The notes: a model not told the origin generated them from the sequence alone. DNA of 55,005 nucleotides from an uncultured Pelagibacteraceae bacterium (GCA_902541285.1 CACBQD010000011.1:1-55005); one strand, 5' to 3'. Shown: positions 10,312 through 20,841, counted from the stretch's first letter. A program made the numbers and translations.

Positions 10312-12225
10312 ATGGAATACTTAATATTATTTTTACCTTTGCTAGGTTCAATTATATCGGGTTTCTTTGGCAAAACTATTGGTGATAGATTATCGCAAAT
10401 AATCACGTGTATTTTGGTTTCTATTTCGGCATTATTATCTTTGTTCATATTTTTTAAAGTCGTTTCATCAGGATATGAGCATAATGCAATTATCGCAACT
10501 TGGATAAATTCAGGATCTTTAAATGTAAATTGGTCAATTAAGGTTGATGCTCTTTCTGCAGTAATGTTAGTTGTAGTTACTTTAGTTTCATCCTTAGTAC
10601 ATATCTATTCTGTTGGTTACATGTCTCATGACCCACATAAACCAAGATTCATGTCCTATCTATCATTATTTACATTCGCTATGTTAACCTTAGTAACATC
10701 AGATAATTTTTTGCAATTATTTTTTGGATGGGAAGGAGTTGGTCTTTGCTCGTACTTTTTAATAGGTTTTTGGTATAAAAAAGAAACTGCTAATGCTGCT
10801 GCTATTAAGGCTTTTATAGTAAATAGAGTTGGGGACTTTGGTTTTGCATTGGGAATTTTTTTAATATTTTATATTTTTGGCACAGTAAATTACGACGAAG
10901 TTTTTCTTAAAATACCTGAAATTATAGATCAAAAAATAAATTTTCTATCTTTTGAATTTAATGCAATAGATTTAATTTGTTTATTACTTTTTATTGGAGC
11001 AATGGGAAAGTCTGCTCAATTTTTGCTTCATACATGGTTACCAGATGCTATGGAAGGTCCTACACCAGTATCTGCATTAATTCATGCAGCCACAATGGTA
11101 ACTGCAGGAGTTTTTTTAGTAGTTAGATGTTCTCCAATTTATGAGTACTCAGAATTAGCTTTGTCTGTAATCACATTAGTTGGAATGACCACAGCTTTTT
11201 TCGCAGCTACAGTTGCATTAGTGCAAACAGATATTAAAAAAATTATCGCTTATTCAACATGTAGTCAATTAGGATACATGTTTTTTGCAGCAGGTGTAGG
11301 TGCATATAATGTTGCAATGTTTCATTTATTTACACATGCTTTTTTTAAAGCTCTACTTTTCTTAGGCTCTGGATCAGTAATTCATTCATTTAAAGATGAA
11401 CAAGATGTTACTAAGATGGGAGGAGTATTTAAAAAATTACCCTACACTTATGCATTAATGGTTGTTGGTACTTTAGCTTTAACAGGATTTCCTTTCTTAT
11501 CAGGTTTTTATTCTAAAGATGCAATAATTGAATTTGCTTATATAAGTGAAACAAAATTTGGAATTTATGCTGCTGGTATAGGTGTATTAACTGCTGTAAT
11601 GACTTCTATATACTCATGGAGATTAATATTTAAAACTTTTCATGGAGATTACAAAAATAAAGATCTTAGTATTGATACAATGCACGAATCTCCATTAAGC
11701 ATGATGTTGCCTTTAGTATTATTAGCCGTTGGTGCAATTTTTTCAGGCTTTTTATTTAAAGAATTATTTATAGGACATGATTCAATGTATAGTTTTTGGG
11801 GTAAATCTATAAAATTTCTAGAACCGTTAGGAAAAGAACATCCTCCAACTTGGTTTTTGTTTTTAACTCCTACGTTGGTAGTATTAACAATTCCATTGTC
11901 ATATTATCTATTTGTTAAAAATACTAAAATCGTGGATGAAATAGTTTCCATAAACATGCCAGTTTATATTTTTCTCCAAAAAAAATGGTATTTTGATGAA
12001 TTATATGAACAAATTTTTATTAAACCTTCAAAAAGTTTTGGAATATTTCTTTGGAAAAAAATTGATGGATTAATAATCGATAAATTTGGACCAGATGGAG
12101 TTTCAAACTTGATAAAACTATTTTCATTTAAAGCAGTAAAGTTTCAATCGGGATATATTTATCAGTATGCTTTTATAATGCTTCTAGGTTTTTCAATTCT
12201 ATTAACTTTATTAATAGTAAAATAA
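10312..12225 (+). CDS. nuoL: NADH-quinone oxidoreductase subunit L
   Basis: This 637-residue antiporter-like subunit (ND5 type) is the distal proton-pumping subunit, with many transmembrane helices and a C-terminal lateral helix region. Conserved stretches include FFGWEGVGLCSYFLIGFW, HTWLPDAMEGPTPVSALIHA and FFKALLFLGSGSVIH. nuoM follows after a 1-base gap. Confidence 0.98.
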   Translation: MEYLILFLPLLGSIISGFFGKTIGDRLSQIITCILVSISALLSLFIFFKVVSSGYEHNAIIATWINSGSLNVNWSIKVDALSAVMLVVVTLVSSLVHIYSVGYMSHDPHKPRFMSYLSLFTFAMLTLVTSDNFLQLFFGWEGVGLCSYFLIGFWYKKETANAAAIKAFIVNRVGDFGFALGIFLIFYIFGTVNYDEVFLKIPEIIDQKINFLSFEFNAIDLICLLLFIGAMGKSAQFLLHTWLPDAMEGPTPVSALIHAATMVTAGVFLVVRCSPIYEYSELALSVITLVGMTTAFFAATVALVQTDIKKIIAYSTCSQLGYMFFAAGVGAYNVAMFHLFTHAFFKALLFLGSGSVIHSFKDEQDVTKMGGVFKKLPYTYALMVVGTLALTGFPFLSGFYSKDAIIEFAYISETKFGIYAAGIGVLTAVMTSIYSWRLIFKTFHGDYKNKDLSIDTMHESPLSMMLPLVLLAVGAIFSGFLFKELFIGHDSMYSFWGKSIKFLEPLGKEHPPTWFLFLTPTLVVLTIPLSYYLFVKNTKIVDEIVSINMPVYIFLQKKWYFDELYEQIFIKPSKSFGIFLWKKIDGLIIDKFGPDGVSNLIKLFSFKAVKFQSGYIYQYAFIMLLGFSILLTLLIVK

Positions 12226-12226
12226 T

Positions 12227-13723
12227 ATGAATTTTCCAATTCTGTCATCATTAATTTTACTTCCAACAATAGGAGCTTTATTTATTTTTTTTGTTAGATC
12301 GTCTAATTCTCAATATCAAAGTAGCAAATATGTTGCCCTTTTTATAACTTTAGCCAATTTTTTCTTGTCTTTATATCTATGGATTGTTTTTGATAAATCT
12401 ATAGTTGATTTTCAATTTGTTGAAGAAAGAGAATGGATTTCAGGATTTGTTAATTATAAAGTAGGAGTAGACGGGATATCAATTTTATTTATTTTACTTA
12501 CCACATTTATTACTCCAATTTGCGTAATAACTGTAAATGCAACTATTAAAAATAGATTAAAAGATTTTTTAATAGCAATCTTAATACTCGAAACATTTAT
12601 GATTGGTGTCTTTTGCTCGTTGGACTTAGTTGTATTTTATTTATTTTTTGAAGCTGGTCTTATACCAATGTTTTTAATTATTGGTATATGGGGTGGAGAA
12701 AGAAGAGTTTATTCAGCATTCAAATTCTTCTTATATACTTTGCTAGGTTCAGTTTTAATGTTGGTTGCTATCATATCAATATATTGGATAACTGGCACAA
12801 CAGATGTCATTAAGTTATATGAATTGGGTATCGACTCTAAGTACCAAAATTTATTGTGGCTAGCATTTTTTAGTTCCTTTGCTGTTAAAACACCAATGTG
12901 GCCAGTGCATACATGGTTACCAGATGCTCATGTAGAGGCACCAACTGCTGGTTCAGTTTTACTAGCTGCAATACTTTTAAAAATGGCTGGATATGGATTT
13001 ATAAGGTTTTCTCTAGGTTTGTTTCCAGATGCTTCATTATATTTTGTTCCTTTAGTTTACACACTTAGTTTGATAGCGATTATTTATACATCACTAGTAG
13101 CCTTAATGCAGGAAGATATGAAAAAACTAATAGCTTATTCGTCAGTAGCTCATATGGGATTTGTAACACTAGGTATTTTCACAATGACACAGCAAGGAAT
13201 AGAAGGAAGTATTTTCCAAATGATAAGTCATGGTTTGGTATCTGCAGCACTATTTTTATGTGTTGGAGTTGTTTACGATAGACTTCATACAAGACTTATA
13301 AATAGATATGGAGGCTTAGTTTCCATAATGCCAAAGTACGCAATAGTTTTTATGGTTTTTACTTTAGGAGCTCTTGGATTACCTGGAACAAGTGGTTTTA
13401 TTGGTGAATTTTTAGTTTTAATGGGTGCATTTAAAAAGAATATACTTGTAGCAACGATTGCAAGTCTAGGAGTGATCTTGGGGGCGGCATATATGCTTTG
13501 GTTATATAAGAGAATAATCTTTGGAAAATTAATTAATGAAGATGTAAAAAAAATGGTTGATTTAAAAAGATTTGAAATTGTTACATTATGGCTTTTAGTG
13601 TTACCGATTATATTTTTCGGTTTTTATCCAGAACCTTTGATTAACTCTATAGAGGTATCGGTTGCAAACATGATAGATATGAATGATTTAGACAAGATTA
13701 ATAAATTAGCATTAGGCGATTAA
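12227..13723 (+). CDS. nuoM: NADH-quinone oxidoreductase subunit M
   Basis: This 498-residue antiporter-like subunit (ND4 type) shows the family motifs VDGISILFILL, FFEAGLIPMFLIIGIWGG and WPVHTWLPDAHVEAPTAGSV. It has the expected run of about 14 hydrophobic segments. Its TAA shares one base with the nuoN ATG. Confidence 0.98.
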   Translation: MNFPILSSLILLPTIGALFIFFVRSSNSQYQSSKYVALFITLANFFLSLYLWIVFDKSIVDFQFVEEREWISGFVNYKVGVDGISILFILLTTFITPICVITVNATIKNRLKDFLIAILILETFMIGVFCSLDLVVFYLFFEAGLIPMFLIIGIWGGERRVYSAFKFFLYTLLGSVLMLVAIISIYWITGTTDVIKLYELGIDSKYQNLLWLAFFSSFAVKTPMWPVHTWLPDAHVEAPTAGSVLLAAILLKMAGYGFIRFSLGLFPDASLYFVPLVYTLSLIAIIYTSLVALMQEDMKKLIAYSSVAHMGFVTLGIFTMTQQGIEGSIFQMISHGLVSAALFLCVGVVYDRLHTRLINRYGGLVSIMPKYAIVFMVFTLGALGLPGTSGFIGEFLVLMGAFKKNILVATIASLGVILGAAYMLWLYKRIIFGKLINEDVKKMVDLKRFEIVTLWLLVLPIIFFGFYPEPLINSIEVSVANMIDMNDLDKINKLALGD

Positions 13724-15138
13724 TGGAAAATCTACAACTTATAATTCCAGAGTTATTTATATCAATAATGATTATGTTTTTATTAATATTTGGGGTATTT
13801 AAGAAAAATAGTTCTCAACTAGTTTATAATTTAACAACAGTAAGTTTAGTTGCTGCTTTAGCATTAATAATTAATTTGGACGCGCAAATTCAATCATCAT
13901 TATTCAATAATAGTTACAATATAGATAGTTTAGCTAGATTTATGAAAATTCTTTTAATTTTGTCTGGGATTTTTGTAATGCTGTCATCCTCAAAATACAT
14001 TCAGATTAGTAAAATTAGCAAAATTGAATATCCAATTCTTATTTTATGCTCAATCTTAGGTATGATGGTGATGATTAGCTCGAATGATCTTATTGTTTTT
14101 TACATGGGATTAGAATTGCAATCATTAGCATTATATGTGTTAGCATCATTTAATAGAGATAATTTACTATCAACAGAATCTGGATTAAAATATTTTGTTT
14201 TAAGTGCTCTTTCATCTGGACTTTTATTATATGGGTGTTCACTTATTTATGGTTTTTCAGAGACGACTAATTTTAATCAAATTATGGTTAATACAAAAGA
14301 AATAGAATACGGATTAACTTTTGGAATAGTATTTATTTTAGTTGGATTAGCTTTTAAAATTTCTGCTGTTCCTTTCCATATGTGGGCACCTGATGTTTAT
14401 CAAGGTTCACCAACATCTGTAACAGTCTTTTTCGCATTGCTTCCAAAAATTGCTGCTTTAACCGTATTTATTAGATTTTTATACATTCCTTTTTATGAAT
14501 TAGGTGATCAGTGGCAAATGATAATTATATTTTTGTCTATTGCATCAATGGTATTTGGAGCAGTAGCAGCAATTGGTCAAAAAAATCTAAAAAGACTAAT
14601 AGCTTACAGCTCAATTAGTCATATGGGATATGCTCTTGCAGGTTTATCTACAGGTACAACGCAAGGTGTGCAGAACTCTATTATATATATAACAATTTAT
14701 CTTGTCATGAATTTAGCGTTTTTTAGTTGTTTGTTTATGCTTAAGCGAAACGATGAATATTATGAGAATATAGATGATTTATCGGGTCTTTCAAAAAATC
14801 ATCCGTTATTGTCATTATCATTGCTTGTTGTGCTATTCTCTTTAGCGGGAATACCACCACTAGCTGGTTTTTTTGCAAAATTCTATATTTTTGTGGCTGT
14901 AATAAATGAAAAAATGTATTTTTTAGCAATAGTTGGACTGCTAGCAACAGTAATCGCTGCTTTTTATTATTTAAGAATAATCAAAATTATATATTTTGAT
15001 CCAGAAAAAGAAAAATTTGAGTCGAAACATAATTTAGGTTTAAAATTTACACTAGTAGCATCAACTTTTTTTATTCTTGCTTACTTTATATATCCAAGTG
15101 GAATAGTAGATATAATTTCACAAATAAACATTAATTAA
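13723..15138 (+). CDS. nuoN: NADH-quinone oxidoreductase subunit N
   Basis: This 471-residue antiporter-like subunit (ND2 type) has YMGLELQSLALYVLASF, FHMWAPDVYQGSPTSVT and KRLIAYSSISHMGYALAG. It is the last complex I gene, completing nuoA-N in canonical order. It shares one base with the birA ATG, so the operon evidently continues into unrelated genes. Confidence 0.98.
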   Translation: MENLQLIIPELFISIMIMFLLIFGVFKKNSSQLVYNLTTVSLVAALALIINLDAQIQSSLFNNSYNIDSLARFMKILLILSGIFVMLSSSKYIQISKISKIEYPILILCSILGMMVMISSNDLIVFYMGLELQSLALYVLASFNRDNLLSTESGLKYFVLSALSSGLLLYGCSLIYGFSETTNFNQIMVNTKEIEYGLTFGIVFILVGLAFKISAVPFHMWAPDVYQGSPTSVTVFFALLPKIAALTVFIRFLYIPFYELGDQWQMIIIFLSIASMVFGAVAAIGQKNLKRLIAYSSISHMGYALAGLSTGTTQGVQNSIIYITIYLVMNLAFFSCLFMLKRNDEYYENIDDLSGLSKNHPLLSLSLLVVLFSLAGIPPLAGFFAKFYIFVAVINEKMYFLAIVGLLATVIAAFYYLRIIKIIYFDPEKEKFESKHNLGLKFTLVASTFFILAYFIYPSGIVDIISQININ

Positions 15139-15656
15139 TGAAACTCAAAATATATTCTTATAAGGGTGTCAAAAGCACTAATGATACAGCAATAAGATTA
15201 ATCAAACAAAACATAAAACAAGGTATAGTTACTAGCGATATCCAGACTAATGGAAAAGGACAAAGGGGAAAAAAATGGGTTTCTAAAAGAGGAAATCTTT
15301 TTATTTCAATTTTTTTTCCTATTAGCGAAAGTTTAAATTTAAAAAAAATTACATTTTCAAATCTTAAAATAATAAAAAATATTTTAAAAAATATTGTTCC
15401 ATATAAAATCAATATTAAACTACCAAATGATTTAAAAATAATGAATAAAAAGGTATGCGGAATTCTTCAAGAAATAATTTATTATAATGAAATTAAATTT
15501 CTAATTATTGGAGTAGGTATTAATATTAAAAGTAGTCCAACAATAAAAGAATATGAAACTACTTATATAAATAAATATAATAATAAAATTATTAAATCTA
15601 AAATTATAAATTTTATAAAAAATAACTTCGAAAAAAAATATTCTTATTATGCCTAA
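15138..15656 (+). CDS. birA: biotin--[acetyl-CoA-carboxylase] ligase, short form
   Basis: The product is predicted to activate biotin to biotinyl-AMP and attach it to a carrier protein lysine. Visible motifs are KSTNDTA (near residue 12), the biotin-binding loop NGKGQRGKKWVS (residues 38-49), LPNDLKIMNKKVCGILQE and GVGINI. It is only 172 residues, whereas ligases of this family usually run to about 230 or more even without the DNA-binding domain. No N-terminal helix-turn-helix is present, and the C-terminal SH3-like domain appears to be missing. birA after nuoN and before coaX is the normal alphaproteobacterial order. Its last eight bases overlap coaX (ATGCCTAA). Confidence 0.85.
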   Translation: MKLKIYSYKGVKSTNDTAIRLIKQNIKQGIVTSDIQTNGKGQRGKKWVSKRGNLFISIFFPISESLNLKKITFSNLKIIKNILKNIVPYKINIKLPNDLKIMNKKVCGILQEIIYYNEIKFLIIGVGINIKSSPTIKEYETTYINKYNNKIIKSKIINFIKNNFEKKYSYYA

Positions 15657-16404
15657 TTTTTACATTATTGGAGATATTGGAAATACAGATACAAAAATCT
15701 GTGTTTACAAAAATAAAAACATTGTCAAAAAAATCAGTCTATCTACAAGTAAAGTCAATTTAAAATATTTAAAAAAAAATTTAAATGTTTTGAGAAAATA
15801 TGATAAAAAATTAAAACAAATTTTATTCTGCTCCGTTGTTCCTAACTGTTACAAGAAAATTAAAAATTATTTTAAATTATATTTTAATACAAATTGTAAT
15901 GAGTTAAAAAATCTTAATTTAAGTAAATTATTAAGTATAAAAGTTAATAGGAAACAAATTGGCTCTGATAGGTTAGCTAATGCAATATCAGTAATTGACA
16001 ATAAAAATAATTATATTGTAGTAGATTTTGGAACAGCAACTAATTTTGATGTAATCTCAGCAAATAGTTATAACGGAGGGGTAATTGCTCCTGGAATAAA
16101 TCTATCATTAGAAAATTTATCAAAAAAAGCATTTTTAATACCTAATGTAAAATTAAAAAAATCAAATAATGTTGTAGGTAAAAATACTATAAGTGCAATT
16201 AATTCAGGATTTTTCTTTGGTTATTCTGGTCTGATTGACAATGTGATCCATTCCATTATTAAACAAACCAAAAAAAAATATAAAATAATATTTACTGGTG
16301 GACTAGCAAAAATGTTTAAAAATTCTTTAAAACTAAGAGTAAAACTAAAGTCTAATTTAACTACTGATGGAGTTTTAAAGGCTGCTATGTATTTAAATAA
16401 ATGA
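15649..16404 (+). CDS. coaX: type III pantothenate kinase
   Basis: This 251-residue enzyme phosphorylates pantothenate in the first step of coenzyme A synthesis. The ASKHA-fold motifs are visible: the N-terminal phosphate loop GDIGNTDTKI (residues 8-17), GSDRLANAI, VVDFGTATNFDVI (the catalytic Asp region), GGVIAPGI and FTGGLA. The length is normal. It overlaps birA by 8 nt and the next gene by 4 nt (ATGA). Confidence 0.93.
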   Translation: MPNFYIIGDIGNTDTKICVYKNKNIVKKISLSTSKVNLKYLKKNLNVLRKYDKKLKQILFCSVVPNCYKKIKNYFKLYFNTNCNELKNLNLSKLLSIKVNRKQIGSDRLANAISVIDNKNNYIVVDFGTATNFDVISANSYNGGVIAPGINLSLENLSKKAFLIPNVKLKKSNNVVGKNTISAINSGFFFGYSGLIDNVIHSIIKQTKKKYKIIFTGGLAKMFKNSLKLRVKLKSNLTTDGVLKAAMYLNK

Positions 16405-18059
16405 AAGAAGAATTAATTTTTTGCCCTTTAGGGGGATCTGGAGAAATTGGGATGAACATGAATTTATTCGCCTATGGAAATCCAGATAATAGAAAATGGA
16501 TAATTGTAGATATAGGAGTTACTTTTGCAGATGATGCAATTCCTGGAGTTGATTTAATATATCCTGACCCTGGATTTATTGTTGATAAAAAAGACGACCT
16601 ATTAGGTATTGTTCTAACTCATGCACATGAAGATCATATTGGTGCAATTGCTCATATATGGCCAAAACTAAAATGTAAAATATTTGCTACTCCATTTACA
16701 TCAGTGTTAATTTCAGAAAAATTTAAGGAAAAAAAAATTGATGTAACAGGATATCTAGAAGTTGTTCAATTAAATAGCATTGTAGATTTAAGTCCTTTTA
16801 AAATAGAATTTGTTACATTAACACATTCTATACTAGAACCTAATGGACTAAAAATTGAAACACCTGTTGGAAATATATTACACACTGGTGATTGGAAGTG
16901 TGATCCAGATCCATTAACTGGAGACAATATGAATTCAAAAAGATTAAAGGAAATTGGTGAAGAAGGTGTTTTGACAATGATATGTGACTCAACAAACGTA
17001 TTCAGTGCAGGAAGAGCAGGATCTGAACTTGATGTAAGAAAAAATATGCTAAAGATAATGGAAAGATTAAAGAAAAGGATAATTATTACTTCTTTCGCTT
17101 CAAATGTAGCTAGAATGGAGTCCGCCTTTTATTGTGCTGAAAAAACAGGTAGGCAAATTGCTTTGGTGGGCCGTTCAATGCATAGAATTTATAAAGCTGC
17201 TAGGCAATGTGGTTACTTACAAAATGTTATTGAACCTCTTGATTCAAGAGATGCAAAAAAAATCTCAAGAGAAAAAATTGTTTATTTATGTACTGGTAGC
17301 CAAGGAGAACCAATGGGTGCGATGAACCGTATTTCAAATTATACACATCCTGATGTTTTTGTTGAGAGAGGGGACGCAGTTATATTTTCTTCAAAAATTA
17401 TCCCAGGTAATGAAAAAAAATTATACAAACTTCACAATCAATTAGTTAGAGAAGGTATAGAAGTAATTTCTGAAGATAGTGAATTTATTCATGTATCAGG
17501 ACATCCAAATAGAGAAGATTTAAAGGATATGTATGACTGGATAAAACCAAGATCAGTCATACCTGTTCATGGTGAACATAGACATATGATTGAACACATA
17601 AATTTTGCTAAAGAAATGCAAGTCCCATATCCTGTTAGAGTAGAAAATGGTGATATAGTTAGAATTTATCCAGGTGATAAACCTGAAGTATATGATAAAG
17701 CTCCAAGTGGAAGACTTTACGTAGATGGTTCTATAAGTGTTGAAGAAGATGCCCAATCTATCAAAGAGAGAAAAAATTTATCTACCAACGGATTAATAGA
17801 AGCAACATTAGTAATCACTCCAAATGGTAATATTCATAACAAACCTTTATTAACTTTTAGAGGTTTACCTATATACGAAAAAGATGAATTTACATTTAAT
17901 CTTGAAGAGGAAATTGAAAAAACAGCAAAAACTTTTTCTTTAAATAATAAAAAGCAAGAATCTAATTTAATTGATGCTCTTAAGATAACTTGTAGAAAGT
18001 ACACAAAAGAAAAATTAGGAAAAAGACCTTACACAAATATAAATTTAGTGAGGATTTAA
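16401..18059 (+). CDS. rnj: ribonuclease J
   Basis: This 552-residue metallo-beta-lactamase/beta-CASP nuclease processes and degrades mRNA with endo- and 5'-exonuclease activity. The zinc-binding motif is HAHEDH, with H74, H76, D78 and H79. Further ligands lie in HTGDWKCDPDP, and the C-terminal motifs SGHPNREDL and IPVHGEHRHM are present. Its place after coaX matches other alphaproteobacteria. Confidence 0.95.
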   Translation: MKEELIFCPLGGSGEIGMNMNLFAYGNPDNRKWIIVDIGVTFADDAIPGVDLIYPDPGFIVDKKDDLLGIVLTHAHEDHIGAIAHIWPKLKCKIFATPFTSVLISEKFKEKKIDVTGYLEVVQLNSIVDLSPFKIEFVTLTHSILEPNGLKIETPVGNILHTGDWKCDPDPLTGDNMNSKRLKEIGEEGVLTMICDSTNVFSAGRAGSELDVRKNMLKIMERLKKRIIITSFASNVARMESAFYCAEKTGRQIALVGRSMHRIYKAARQCGYLQNVIEPLDSRDAKKISREKIVYLCTGSQGEPMGAMNRISNYTHPDVFVERGDAVIFSSKIIPGNEKKLYKLHNQLVREGIEVISEDSEFIHVSGHPNREDLKDMYDWIKPRSVIPVHGEHRHMIEHINFAKEMQVPYPVRVENGDIVRIYPGDKPEVYDKAPSGRLYVDGSISVEEDAQSIKERKNLSTNGLIEATLVITPNGNIHNKPLLTFRGLPIYEKDEFTFNLEEEIEKTAKTFSLNNKKQESNLIDALKITCRKYTKEKLGKRPYTNINLVRI

Positions 18060-18305
18060 TTGAGTATTACAGGCTCAATAGTTGTATATGTGTGCTTGTG
18101 GTGGATAGTTTTTTTTGCCATTCTACCTATAGATGTTAATCGTGAAAAAAAGGGAAATATAGAGGGAGTTGACCCTGGGGCCCCAGAAAATCCAAAAATA
18201 ACTAAAAAAATAATTTATTGTACTTTAATTACGTCTGGTATTTTTATAGTTATATATCTATTAGTAATTAATGAAATTTTAAATTTACGTAACTTTTTAA
18301 ATTAA
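18060..18305 (+). CDS. small DUF1467-type membrane protein
   Basis: This 81-residue protein has two hydrophobic segments (about residues 3-23 and 50-70) joined by a polar loop containing LPIDVNREKKGNIEGVDPGAPENP. The loop and the position before proS match the DUF1467 family of alphaproteobacteria, whose function is not known. The start is TTG, immediately after the rnj stop. Its stop shares one base with the proS ATG. Confidence 0.8.
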   Translation: MSITGSIVVYVCLWWIVFFAILPIDVNREKKGNIEGVDPGAPENPKITKKIIYCTLITSGIFIVIYLLVINEILNLRNFLN

Positions 18306-19633
18306 TGTTTTTTTCAAAATCATTTATTCCGATACTAAAAAATAATCCATCTGAGGCTAAAATTAAATCACACCAGTTAATGTTAAGAGTAGGCATGATT
18401 AAACAGTCCTCTGCTGGAATTTATTCTTGGTTACCGCTTGGATTTAAAGTCATGAAAAAAATAGAACAAATAGTTAGAGAAGAACAAGACCGTGTTGGTG
18501 TTCAAGAAATATTAATGCCCACAATTCAATCATCCGAAATTTGGAAGGAAAGTGGTCGATATGAAGATTATGGCGAAGAAATGTTAAGAATTAAGGATCG
18601 TCAAAATAGAGAAATGTTATATGGTCCAACTAATGAGGAACTTGTGACAGAAATTTTTAGATCTTCCTTTAAATCATATAAATCTTTACCTCAATTATTA
18701 TACCATATTCAATGGAAATTTAGAGATGAGTTAAGACCAAGATTTGGAATTATGAGATGTAGAGAATTTTATATGAAGGATGCCTACTCTTTTGATTTAA
18801 CAGATGATGATGCAATATTTTCGTACAATAAATTTTTTCTTTCATATTTAAAAACTTTTAAAAGACTAAATTTATCCGCAATTCCCATGGCTGCTGATAC
18901 TGGACCTATAGGAGGAAATTTATCACATGAATTTATTATTCTTGCTGATACTGGTGAAAGTAAAATTTATACAGATAAAAGAATTTTTGATGTAGATAGT
19001 TCGAACACAATTCTTGATAAAGTCTCTTTAAGTTTATTGAGAAAACAATATGAAAAATTTTATTCTGTGACAGATGAGAAATTTAGTAAAGATGAATTTG
19101 AGAAATCAGTACCGCAAGAATTTAGAGTTAATACCAAAGGGATTGAAGTCGGTCACATATTTTATTTTGGAGATAAATATTCAAAACCAATGAATGCTGC
19201 TGTTGATTTTAATGGAAAAAAAGAATTTGTAAAAATGGGATCATATGGAATTGGAGTTTCCAGACTTGTTGGTGCCATAATTGAGGCAAAATATAACGAT
19301 AAAGACGGTATTATGAAATGGCCTATGTCAGTAACACCTTATGATTGTGCGATTATTCCAATGATAAATAAAAATGATAAATCTAATTTAGAAAAGTCTA
19401 TTAAAGTACACGAATTTCTAAAATCAAAAAACATAGAAACAATCATAGATGATACAGACGAAAATATTTCAGCTAAAATAAAAAAATTTAATTTAATAGG
19501 AATTCCATATCAATTGATAATCGGTAGCAAATCTGAAGGGAATTTATATGAGTTTAATGAAGTAGATGGAGAAACTCAAAAATTAAAAGTTGAAGATATA
19601 GCTTCACAAATAATAAAAGCTAAGCAAAATTGA
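18305..19633 (+). CDS. proS: prolyl-tRNA synthetase, short form without editing insert
   Basis: This 442-residue class II synthetase charges tRNA-Pro. Motif 2 is visible around QWKFRDELRPRFGIMRCREFYMKDAYSFD, and motif 3 in KMGSYGIGVSRLVGAI. The protein lacks the long INS editing domain of E. coli ProS (572 residues), which is known for the alphaproteobacterial type. A C-terminal anticodon-binding domain follows from about residue 340. The stop overlaps the lolC TTG start (TTGA). Confidence 0.96.
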   Translation: MFFSKSFIPILKNNPSEAKIKSHQLMLRVGMIKQSSAGIYSWLPLGFKVMKKIEQIVREEQDRVGVQEILMPTIQSSEIWKESGRYEDYGEEMLRIKDRQNREMLYGPTNEELVTEIFRSSFKSYKSLPQLLYHIQWKFRDELRPRFGIMRCREFYMKDAYSFDLTDDDAIFSYNKFFLSYLKTFKRLNLSAIPMAADTGPIGGNLSHEFIILADTGESKIYTDKRIFDVDSSNTILDKVSLSLLRKQYEKFYSVTDEKFSKDEFEKSVPQEFRVNTKGIEVGHIFYFGDKYSKPMNAAVDFNGKKEFVKMGSYGIGVSRLVGAIIEAKYNDKDGIMKWPMSVTPYDCAIIPMINKNDKSNLEKSIKVHEFLKSKNIETIIDDTDENISAKIKKFNLIGIPYQLIIGSKSEGNLYEFNEVDGETQKLKVEDIASQIIKAKQN

Positions 19634-20841
19634 TTTCACAACTAGAAAAAGAGATTATATTTAGGTTTTTAAAAGCTAGAAAAAAAGATGGCTTTTTAAA
19701 TGTAATCTCTATCTTTTCCTTTATCGGCATAGCTTTGGGCGTCGCTGTATTAATAATTGTTATGTCAGTGATGAATGGTTTTAGAACAGAGTTAATAGAT
19801 AAAATTGTAGGTTTTAATGCCCATGCTGTTGTAAAACCCTACGACAAGCCTTTAGTATTTACGGTTGAAAAAGATTTTGCTAAAGGCATTGTTTCAAATG
19901 ATGGAGAAGCAGTAATTCTCTCAAAACAAAATACAAAAGGCATTCTTTTAAAAGGATATTTAAAAAACGATTTTAAAAAATTAGAAATATCTAATAATCA
20001 AAAATATTTTGGAACAACAGATCTAAAAAATAATTCTATATCAATTGGAAAGGATTTAAGCTTTTTGCTTAATATAGATATTGGTGATCAGATAACAATA
20101 ATGTCACCATCTGGTGTTCAAACAATCGTTGGATCATTTCCAAGACAAGATAAGTTTGAAGTAATTTCAATATTTGATAGTGGAATAGGCGAGTTTAATG
20201 AAAACGTAGCATATATTAATCTTAATACGTTGGAAGATTTTTTTAGTAAAATTAAAGATAAAAGATTTACTGAGTACTATTTCAAAGATCCAAAAAATAT
20301 TGAATATTATAAAAAAAAATTGTTAGATTTATTTCCCAGCGCATATGTTTACACTTGGGCAGATTTAAATGAATCTTTATTTTCAGCTTTAAAAGTCGAA
20401 AGAAACGTCATGTTTATAATCTTATCTCTAATAATAATTGTAGCTGCATTTAATATTATTTCTGGTTTGACTATATTAGTTAAAAATAAAACAAGAGATA
20501 TAGGGATTTTAAAATCTATTGGTGTAACAAATACATCAATTAAAAAAATTTTCTTCTTTATTGGTTTTATTATTGGTACTTCAGCAACTCTTTTTGGTAT
20601 CTTATTAGGGACTTTATTTTCATACTATATTGAAGGTATTAGAAAATTTATTTCTAATACTTTTAATATTACATTATTTCCAGAAGAAATTTATTTTTTA
20701 AGTACTCTTCCATCAGAAATAAACGTAAATTCAATAATCTTAATTGCATTATGTTCAATAATAACAACTTCTATTGTATCAATCTTTCCAGCCTCTAGAG
20801 CAGCTAAATTAGATACAATACAGACTTTAAAATATGAATAA
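19630..20841 (+). CDS. lolC: lipoprotein-releasing ABC transporter permease LolC/LolE
   Basis: This 403-residue inner-membrane permease has one N-terminal transmembrane helix (about residues 23-45), a large periplasmic domain, and three C-terminal helices (about 260-285, 310-335 and 365-390), the MacB/LolCE layout. RFLKARKKDGFLNVISIFSFIG at the N-terminus is typical. With LolD it extracts lipoproteins from the inner membrane for LolA. Only one permease gene is present, as in other alphaproteobacteria, so it probably acts as a homodimer. The start is TTG inside the proS stop. Confidence 0.93.
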   Translation: MISQLEKEIIFRFLKARKKDGFLNVISIFSFIGIALGVAVLIIVMSVMNGFRTELIDKIVGFNAHAVVKPYDKPLVFTVEKDFAKGIVSNDGEAVILSKQNTKGILLKGYLKNDFKKLEISNNQKYFGTTDLKNNSISIGKDLSFLLNIDIGDQITIMSPSGVQTIVGSFPRQDKFEVISIFDSGIGEFNENVAYINLNTLEDFFSKIKDKRFTEYYFKDPKNIEYYKKKLLDLFPSAYVYTWADLNESLFSALKVERNVMFIILSLIIIVAAFNIISGLTILVKNKTRDIGILKSIGVTNTSIKKIFFFIGFIIGTSATLFGILLGTLFSYYIEGIRKFISNTFNITLFPEEIYFLSTLPSEINVNSIILIALCSIITTSIVSIFPASRAAKLDTIQTLKYE

